The notes under the pieces were generated by a model. It saw only the letters and a list, made by a program, of their open reading frames with translations, ran no database searches and was not told where the DNA came from. DNA of 64,000 nt. It comes from a virus. The position numbers and the translations under genes are program-made. Below are positions 60,836 to 64,000 of the stretch, in pieces. Each line of letters begins with the position of its first letter. Position 1 is the stretch's first letter. The DNA lies in the IMG/VR virus record IMGVR_UViG_3300047553_000733, positions 38,185 to 102,184 of that record; one strand, written 5' to 3'.

Positions 60836-60857
60836 TGTAGGGGCTTATGCCCCTACA
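60836..60857 (+). terminator. Hairpin after the HTH-like gene
   Basis: A perfect 9-bp stem (TGTAGGGGC at 60836-60844 with 60849-60857, TTAT loop) directly follows the stop of the HTH-like gene and sits one base before the next -35 box. It lacks a T-run, so it may be a weak terminator or an RNA-end stabiliser. Confidence 0.55.
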
Positions 60858-60858
60858 C

Positions 60859-60887
60859 TTGACAGGGCTATTGCACTGTGATATAAT
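60859..60887 (+). promoter_or_regulatory. Perfect-consensus sigma70 promoter for the SprT-like gene pair
   Basis: TTGACA (60859-60864) and TATAAT (60882-60887) are 17 nt apart. Initiation near 60894 gives a leader with AAGGAAAT before the small membrane ORF at 60913. Confidence 0.9.
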
Positions 60888-60912
60888 ATAGGCATACTTT
60901 AAGGAAATCAAA

Positions 60913-61011
60913 ATGAACAAATATGACATCGAATTTTGGGCTTATATAATTGGCCTTAAAGCAATTCTTATAGGATTGTTCTTTTTGTATGCTTACTATG
61001 TTACAATGTGA
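60913..61011 (+). CDS. 32-aa membrane miniprotein
   Basis: ATG 60913 to TGA 61009-61011 encodes 32 aa, of which residues ~9-28 (WAYIIGLKAILIGLFFLYAYY) are one hydrophobic span. AAGGA lies 8 nt before the ATG and a perfect promoter precedes it, so it is a real candidate despite its size. The next gene's start is near its stop (GTG 61008 / ATG 61014), suggesting coupling. No homologue is known to me. Confidence 0.6.
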   Translation: MNKYDIEFWAYIIGLKAILIGLFFLYAYYVTM

Positions 61012-61013
61012 CT

Positions 61014-61346
61014 ATGAACAATCTATATAGCTACATTAAGTATCTTGGGCTAAAGAAGCCAGTTAACCTACGCATTATTACTCGTAAGAATAAATATGCT
61101 GAGGCAGAATATGAACCTGAGTATTCTGACAAAACAGGTAGGCTCAAAGAACATAAGATTACTATTTTCTATAAAGAAATTACTAGGGGTTTAGATACTC
61201 TGATTGCACATGAGCTAATCCATGCATGGCAAGAGGAGAATAAGAAACAAGAAACCCACGGCAAATATTTTAAGAAATATGCCCGTAAAATGGAAAAGGA
61301 CTTTAATCTTACTGAGATTTATATAGAAGGGGTTGACGAAGAATAA
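61014..61346 (+). CDS. SprT-like zinc metalloprotease
   Basis: A 110-aa protein with the metalloprotease motif HELIHAWQ (HExxH, preceded by TLIAHE) and a third ligand region HGKYFKKYARKME, the core of the SprT/Spartan family. In this family His-Glu-x-x-His binds zinc and the family cleaves proteins, in eukaryotes DNA-protein crosslinks. No zinc-ribbon tail as in SprT is present, so this is a minimal version. I take the ATG at 61014; the GTG at 61008 overlapping the previous stop is the alternative. Two phage-family functions (DNA-protein crosslink repair or virion maturation) remain possible. Confidence 0.82.
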   Translation: MNNLYSYIKYLGLKKPVNLRIITRKNKYAEAEYEPEYSDKTGRLKEHKITIFYKEITRGLDTLIAHELIHAWQEENKKQETHGKYFKKYARKMEKDFNLTEIYIEGVDEE

Positions 61347-61354
61347 TCCCCGCA

Positions 61355-61438
61355 CTGTTGCTTTTTTGCAACAGGGCGCCATTTTACTATAGTAAAATGG
61401 GAGGTGTCAATAGGGATAAACCCCTATGTTGTATTTTA
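61355..61438. repeat. Three-copy palindrome/promoter element, copy A
   Basis: It contains a 7-bp hairpin (61355-61361/61368-61374, T6 loop), then GGCGCC next to a perfect 22-bp palindrome (61379-61400, arms of 11), then GTGTCAATAGGG and CCCCTATGTTGTATTTTA. On the minus strand TTGACA (61405-61410) is 18 nt from TAAAAT (61381-61386) inside the palindrome. Copies B and C (61916-62012 and 62784-62872) share the frame. Confidence 0.85.
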
Positions 61439-61447
61439 GCACAAGCT

Positions 61448-61475
61448 ATTGCATGGTCGGTTTTTTGTGTATAAT
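61448..61475 (+). promoter_or_regulatory. Rightward promoter for the 47-aa gene
   Basis: TATAAT at 61470-61475 is preceded at 16 nt by ATTGCA (61448-61453). The stretch TGGTCGGTTTTTTGTG between them matches the spacer of the promoter at 62879-62906 almost exactly (TGGTCGATTTTTTGTG). Confidence 0.7.
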
Positions 61476-61499
61476 GGACACATAGACAGGAGAACAGAA

Positions 61500-61643
61500 A
61501 TGTGGCTTAGACTTCAAATAGCAATTGCAGTTGCTCGCAAACTGATGCAAGTTACGGGCATGGGTATGCATGATGCTTCCCGAATTGTAGGAAACAGATA
61601 TAATGTAGACTCCGCGCAAGTTTATCGCGCACTAACTCACTGA
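61500..61643 (+). CDS. 47-aa basic protein
   Basis: I take the ATG at 61500 (CAGGAGAACAGAA before it) rather than the frame's earlier start at 61449, which lies inside the promoter. The 47-aa product is basic and helical (WLRLQIAIAVARKLMQVTGMGMHDASRIVGNRYNVDSAQVYRAL), possibly an amphipathic helix pair like a tiny HTH. No family is recognised. The following gene starts 7 nt later. Confidence 0.6.
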   Translation: MWLRLQIAIAVARKLMQVTGMGMHDASRIVGNRYNVDSAQVYRALTH

Positions 61644-61650
61644 GGAAATT

Positions 61651-61911
61651 ATGGAATACACTTTTGTCGAACGCGAAGTTTCTGATTTGCACAAGGATGC
61701 ATATGGATTCCGTCCAAGCTATGACTTTTGGCGTGAATGGGAATTGTCGGATAATGATGGCAAGCAAGCCATTTGGGATGGCATGATTGATTCGCTTGAA
61801 TCTGATGAGGCTGATCCTGGGGATATGGATGGCGATCACGCTAGCGCATTGGCTAGCGCAGGTTGGGGTACTGATGAGGATTATGGATACGATAGCATAG
61901 ACTCATGGTAA
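61651..61911 (+). CDS. Acidic hypothetical protein
   Basis: This 86-aa protein is strongly acidic (more than 20 Asp/Glu), with an aromatic middle (SYDFWREWELSDNDG) and an Asp/Gly/Ser-rich end (GWGTDEDYGYDSIDSW). The acid composition recalls DNA-mimic proteins such as anti-restriction Ocr, but nothing specific supports that. It follows the 47-aa gene by 7 nt, so it is in the same unit, and copy B of the palindrome element lies directly after its stop. Confidence 0.6.
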   Translation: MEYTFVEREVSDLHKDAYGFRPSYDFWREWELSDNDGKQAIWDGMIDSLESDEADPGDMDGDHASALASAGWGTDEDYGYDSIDSW

Positions 61912-61915
61912 CCAC

Positions 61916-62012
61916 AATAACCCCACAATCTGTGGGGTTATTGGCGCCAAAATTATAACATATAATTTTGGCCCGTGTCAATAGGTACTTTCCCCTATGT
62001 TGTATTTTTGCA
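61916..62012. repeat. Three-copy palindrome/promoter element, copy B
   Basis: It has a 12-bp hairpin (61916-61927/61931-61942, ATC loop), GGCGCC, an 11-bp inverted repeat with 3-nt spacer (61947-61957/61961-61971), GTGTCAATAGG and CCCCTATGTTGTATTTTTGCA. On the minus strand TTGACA (61976-61981) is 18 nt from TATAAT (61952-61957). The palindrome arms differ in sequence from copies A and C yet stay complementary. Confidence 0.85.
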
Positions 62013-62031
62013 TATTAGGGTTTGTCCTAGG

Positions 62032-62059
62032 TTGACAGGTTCGCGCATACCGCTATAAT
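62032..62059 (+). promoter_or_regulatory. Consensus sigma70 promoter for the 41-aa gene (leaderless)
   Basis: TTGACA (62032-62037) and TATAAT (62054-62059) are 16 nt apart. The ATG at 62066 falls at the expected start point, 7 nt after the -10, so the mRNA may have no leader. Confidence 0.8.
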
Positions 62060-62065
62060 TGAGGC

Positions 62066-62191
62066 ATGAAAACAGAAAACTACACACAAAAACAGATTGC
62101 AGAATTTGCAGAATTTTGCAAGCGTCACGGCTTGACATTTGCAAATATGATCGAGTATAATTCGGCATTGGCTCAATATTTTTCGGAGTAA
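62066..62191 (+). CDS. 41-aa protein, possibly leaderless mRNA
   Basis: ATG 62066 to TAA 62189-62191 encodes 41 aa, with an amphipathic helical pattern (YTQKQIAEFAEFCKRHGLTFANMIEYNSALAQYFSE) and one Cys. Its ATG sits at the predicted transcription start. No family is recognised. The 157-aa HAD gene follows after 4 nt, so both probably share the transcript. Confidence 0.55.
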   Translation: MKTENYTQKQIAEFAEFCKRHGLTFANMIEYNSALAQYFSE

Positions 62192-62195
62192 TTAC

Positions 62196-62669
62196 ATGAT
62201 TTCAAGGATTGCAATATATGACATGGATGGCACAATCGTTTGTTCTCTGCATCGGTATCGCACAATTGCTGATGCCAATGGTGAGCGTATTGACCTCAAT
62301 TATTGGCGCGAAAATGAATATCGCGCGGGTTCTGATTCTCTGCTACCCCTTGCCGAAAATTACAAGCGAGACTTGGCAGATGCTAGCTGTTTTGTCGTTA
62401 TCGCTACTGCCCGCGTTATGCGTGCCCCTGATTATGCATTTGTTACTGAGAAACTAGGCGATCCTGATTATATTATTTCCCGTCCTGATGGTGAAACTAT
62501 TTCAGGCGGTACATTAAAAATTAATGGTTTGCGTAAGGTTTTCGAGATGTTGCCTAATGTAAATCGTGATAATTGCGTGTTTTACGAAGATAATGTAAGC
62601 TATCTAAAATCAGTTTGCGATTATTTCAATATTCGCGGTGTTTATATTCCAAGCAAACAGGGGCATTAA
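62196..62669 (+). CDS. HAD-superfamily phosphatase
   Basis: This 157-aa protein has the HAD motifs: IYDMDGT (nucleophile and acid Asp, residues 8 and 10), a Thr-containing strand VVIATARV, and the acidic loop YEDNVSYL near residue 128. The cap is small. It is close in size and order to the 3'-phosphatase half of polynucleotide kinase and to other phage HAD phosphatases; no kinase domain is present. The substrate is unknown, with end-repair or nucleotide cleanup possible given the phage DNA genes nearby. Confidence 0.75.
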   Translation: MISRIAIYDMDGTIVCSLHRYRTIADANGERIDLNYWRENEYRAGSDSLLPLAENYKRDLADASCFVVIATARVMRAPDYAFVTEKLGDPDYIISRPDGETISGGTLKINGLRKVFEMLPNVNRDNCVFYEDNVSYLKSVCDYFNIRGVYIPSKQGH

Positions 62670-62671
62670 TT

Positions 62672-62761
62672 ATGACTGAGGTTATTATGTGGTTTTTGGG
62701 TTTTATTATATTTTTTGCGGTTTACTTTATATTGGAATCGTGGTATATAAGCCGCGACTAA
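62672..62761 (+). CDS. 29-aa single-span membrane miniprotein
   Basis: ATG 62672 to TAA 62759-62761 encodes 29 aa, nearly all one hydrophobic span (MWFLGFIIFFAVYFIL) with a charged end (ESWYISRD). It starts 2 nt after the HAD stop, so coupled translation is plausible. There is no independent ribosome site, so a chance frame is possible. The parS sequence begins immediately after its stop. Confidence 0.5.
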   Translation: MTEVIMWFLGFIIFFAVYFILESWYISRD

Positions 62762-62777
62762 TGTTTCACGTGAAACA
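62762..62777. promoter_or_regulatory. Perfect bacterial parS (ParB-binding) sequence
   Basis: The 16-bp palindrome TGTTTCACGTGAAACA is the exact consensus of the chromosomal parS centromere site bound by ParB/Spo0J across most bacteria. It lies in the short gap after the 29-aa gene and just before copy C of the palindrome element. No second perfect copy and no ParA/ParB gene was noticed in the window. Random occurrence of a given 16-mer in 64 kb is roughly 1 in 67,000. Confidence 0.9.
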
Positions 62778-62783
62778 AGCCCA

Positions 62784-62872
62784 CTGTTGTTTTAAAACAA
62801 CAGGGGCGCCAATTATACTAGTATAATTGGGCGCGTGTCAATAGGTGTTTTCCCCTATGTTGTATTTTTGCA
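62784..62872. repeat. Three-copy palindrome/promoter element, copy C
   Basis: It has a perfect 20-bp palindrome (62784-62803), GGCGCC, a perfect 22-bp palindrome (62809-62830, arms of 11), GTGTCAATAGG and CCCCTATGTTGTATTTTTGCA. On the minus strand TTGACA (62836-62841) is 18 nt from TATAAT (62812-62817). It follows the parS site by 6 nt. Confidence 0.85.
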
Positions 62873-62878
62873 CTGGGC

Positions 62879-62906
62879 TTGTCATGGTCGATTTTTTGTG
62901 TATAAT
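62879..62906 (+). promoter_or_regulatory. sigma70-like promoter for the exonuclease gene
   Basis: TTGTCA (62879-62884) and TATAAT (62901-62906) are 16 nt apart; the spacer TGGTCGATTTTTTGTG is shared with the promoter at 61448-61475. The gene's ATG (62938) follows ~25 nt after initiation, without a strong Shine-Dalgarno. Confidence 0.78.
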
Positions 62907-62937
62907 ACAAACTGTTTTCAACTTACGGACTTAATAA

Positions 62938-63636
62938 ATGTCACGCAAACAATATTTTGCCATTCTCGATACTGAAACAACCATTAATGATACTGTTGCA
63001 GATTTTGCAATTGTTATTTGTGATCGCAATGGTAATATTTATAACCAATGCGCGGTTTTGGTTCACGGGCATTATGATGCAATGGAATTATTCCACGATA
63101 AACAATCTAATGACATTTGGGGTTATGCTGGTTTGCAAAAACGCAAAGCGCAATATTCTGCTATGCTAGAATCTGGCGTCCGTATGCTTGCTTCAGTTAA
63201 TGCAATTAATAAATGGATTAATCAAGCCATTGGCAAATATAATCCTACACTTACTGCATATAATCTCGCGTTCGATGTTGCAAAATGTGCCAATACTGGT
63301 ATTGATTTGACTGGTTTTAATAATCGTTTTTGTTTGTGGCAAGCCTCTGTAGGTAATATTTGCAATACTAAAAAGTATCGTCAATTTGCCCTCGATAATC
63401 ACCTATTTAATAATGTGAGCAAGCATGGCAATATGACATTCAAAACCAATGCCGAAACTGTTTGCGGGTTTATTAATAATAATCTTATTGATGAGCCGCA
63501 TACTGCCCTTGAAGATGCGCGAGATTTTGAATTGCCGATTTTGACTAATATTATCAAAAAACGCGATTGGCAATCTAAGATTATGGCTTATGACTGGCAA
63601 AAATTTCAGGTAAAAAATCATTATGTCGCACGTTAA
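62938..63636 (+). CDS. DEDDh 3'-5' exonuclease (DnaQ-like)
   Basis: This 232-aa protein has ExoI ILDTETT, ExoII TAYNLAFD and ExoIII EPHTALEDARDFE (His and Asp 5 apart), the DEDDh pattern of DnaQ/epsilon-type proofreading and RNase T-like exonucleases. It is a stand-alone protein, so it may proofread, trim DNA or RNA ends, or degrade host nucleic acids. The middle holds several Cys (KCANTG, FCLWQ, ICNTKK, VCGF). The small ORF after it overlaps its end by 14 nt. Confidence 0.9.
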   Translation: MSRKQYFAILDTETTINDTVADFAIVICDRNGNIYNQCAVLVHGHYDAMELFHDKQSNDIWGYAGLQKRKAQYSAMLESGVRMLASVNAINKWINQAIGKYNPTLTAYNLAFDVAKCANTGIDLTGFNNRFCLWQASVGNICNTKKYRQFALDNHLFNNVSKHGNMTFKTNAETVCGFINNNLIDEPHTALEDARDFELPILTNIIKKRDWQSKIMAYDWQKFQVKNHYVAR

Positions 63637-63763
63637 TATTAATCGGATTATGTGGATTATTCTCTTGCTATTGTTTTTTTACAACGGCAAGAGATATGAT
63701 ATTGACGATCATTATGAAATGCCGTATAATATCCATATTACGGCAGATTTAATTGTTAGGTGA
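63623..63763 (+). CDS. 46-aa membrane-anchored miniprotein
   Basis: ATG 63623 to TGA 63761-63763 encodes 46 aa with a hydrophobic span (IMWIILLLLFFYN, residues ~9-21) and an acidic/basic C-terminus. It overlaps the exonuclease by 14 nt. The downstream half contains a promoter for the next gene, so codons at 34-44 double as promoter bases. No clear ribosome site is seen, so confidence is modest. Confidence 0.5.
   Translation: MSHVNINRIMWIILLLLFFYNGKRYDIDDHYEMPYNIHITADLIVR
63702..63730 (+). promoter_or_regulatory. sigma70-like promoter inside the 46-aa ORF
   Basis: TTGACG (63702-63707) and TATAAT (63725-63730) are 17 nt apart, placing initiation near 63737, ~32 nt before the PQ-loop gene ATG (63769). 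Confidence 0.75.
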
Positions 63764-63768
63764 TTATC

Positions 63769-64000
63769 ATGGAAATGTTAGGTTGGCTGGGTTCTATATT
63801 ATTGGCATTTTGCGGATTACCGCAAGCCATAGAATCCTACAAAACAAAATCCAGCGATGGATTAACTTGGGGTTTTATTGCAATGTGGTTTATTGGCGAA
63901 ATATTTACATTTATTTATATTTTGCCTAAAATGGATTTGCCCCTAATGTTTAATTACACTGCAAATATTATTTTTCTTTCCATTATTATTTATTTTAAAC
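63769..64000 (+). CDS. PQ-loop (SemiSWEET-like) membrane protein, 3' truncated by window
   Basis: The visible 77 residues contain three hydrophobic helices and the PQ motif: LGWLGSILLAFCGLPQAIES, then KTKSSDGLTWGFIAMWFIGE and a third span. LPQ at the end of helix 1 followed by a KS..GLS/T..F loop is the signature of the PQ-loop/SWEET-like family, in which half-size bacterial members (SemiSWEET) dimerise to move small sugars. The gene runs off the window. The sequence alone does not tell the substrate. Confidence 0.75.
   Translation, partial: MEMLGWLGSILLAFCGLPQAIESYKTKSSDGLTWGFIAMWFIGEIFTFIYILPKMDLPLMFNYTANIIFLSIIIYFK

Noticed and set aside
61449-61499. Upstream extension of the 47-aa gene
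   Set aside because: It lies in the promoter region; the ATG at 61500 has CAGGAG upstream.
1-64000. Integrase, repressor, attachment site, tRNA genes or ParAB in this window
   Set aside because: No matching frame or cloverleaf was recognised by eye; absence in the window does not exclude them elsewhere in the genome.

Overview
The window is a contiguous piece of an AT-rich tailed-phage genome. Tail genes follow lambda order (terminator, tube, G/G-T chaperones with a frameshift site, tape measure, M-, L-, K/I/J-like proteins) and no sheath gene is visible, so the particle should be a siphovirus. Capsid, portal and head-tail genes are of the HK97 type. The host is Gram-negative: there is an i-spanin/o-spanin pair, a GH19 endolysin and ADP-heptose (LPS core sugar) genes. 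Promoters are near-perfect sigma70 sites, so host RNA polymerase probably transcribes the phage. No integrase, repressor, tRNA, ParA/ParB or photosystem gene was seen. Both ends cut genes, so the genome is larger than the window.

Layout. 1-4.65 kb (+): recombination and nucleotide metabolism (SbcC-like ATPase end, PD-(D/E)XK nuclease, flap exonuclease, dUTPase, B12-dependent ribonucleotide reductase), ending at a bidirectional terminator. 4.69-6.1 kb (-): a conserved phage protein and PhoH under a consensus promoter that overlaps a palindrome. 6.1-13.05 kb (-): small membrane and secreted proteins, an Asn/Thr/Ser-rich repeat protein, then endolysin and spanins. 13.1-19.7 kb (-): auxiliary metabolism: a ferredoxin-dependent bilin reductase with heme oxygenase, ADP-heptose enzymes, a NodU-type carbamoyltransferase and a GT9-like glycosyltransferase. 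19.8-39.5 kb (-): tail fibre and adhesin genes, including a 2075-aa fibre and two very Cys-rich paralogues. 39.5-60.2 kb (-): tail tip, tape measure, tail tube, head completion, protease-capsid fusion, portal, HNH and terminase genes. 60.2-64.0 kb (+): small, mostly unknown genes, many with their own promoters, separated by a palindrome/promoter element present three times and by one perfect copy of the bacterial parS sequence.

How it fits together. The left arm makes and repairs DNA, and the leftward structural operons build the particle. High-copy products (capsid, tail tube) are set off by hairpins, and tail chaperone stoichiometry by a -1 slip. The auxiliary block suggests two host manipulations: tetrapyrrole (bilin) chemistry and surface sugar modification. 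The right arm looks like an early or control region. Strongest points for follow-up: the perfect parS site, the heme oxygenase-bilin reductase pair, and the three-copy palindrome element.
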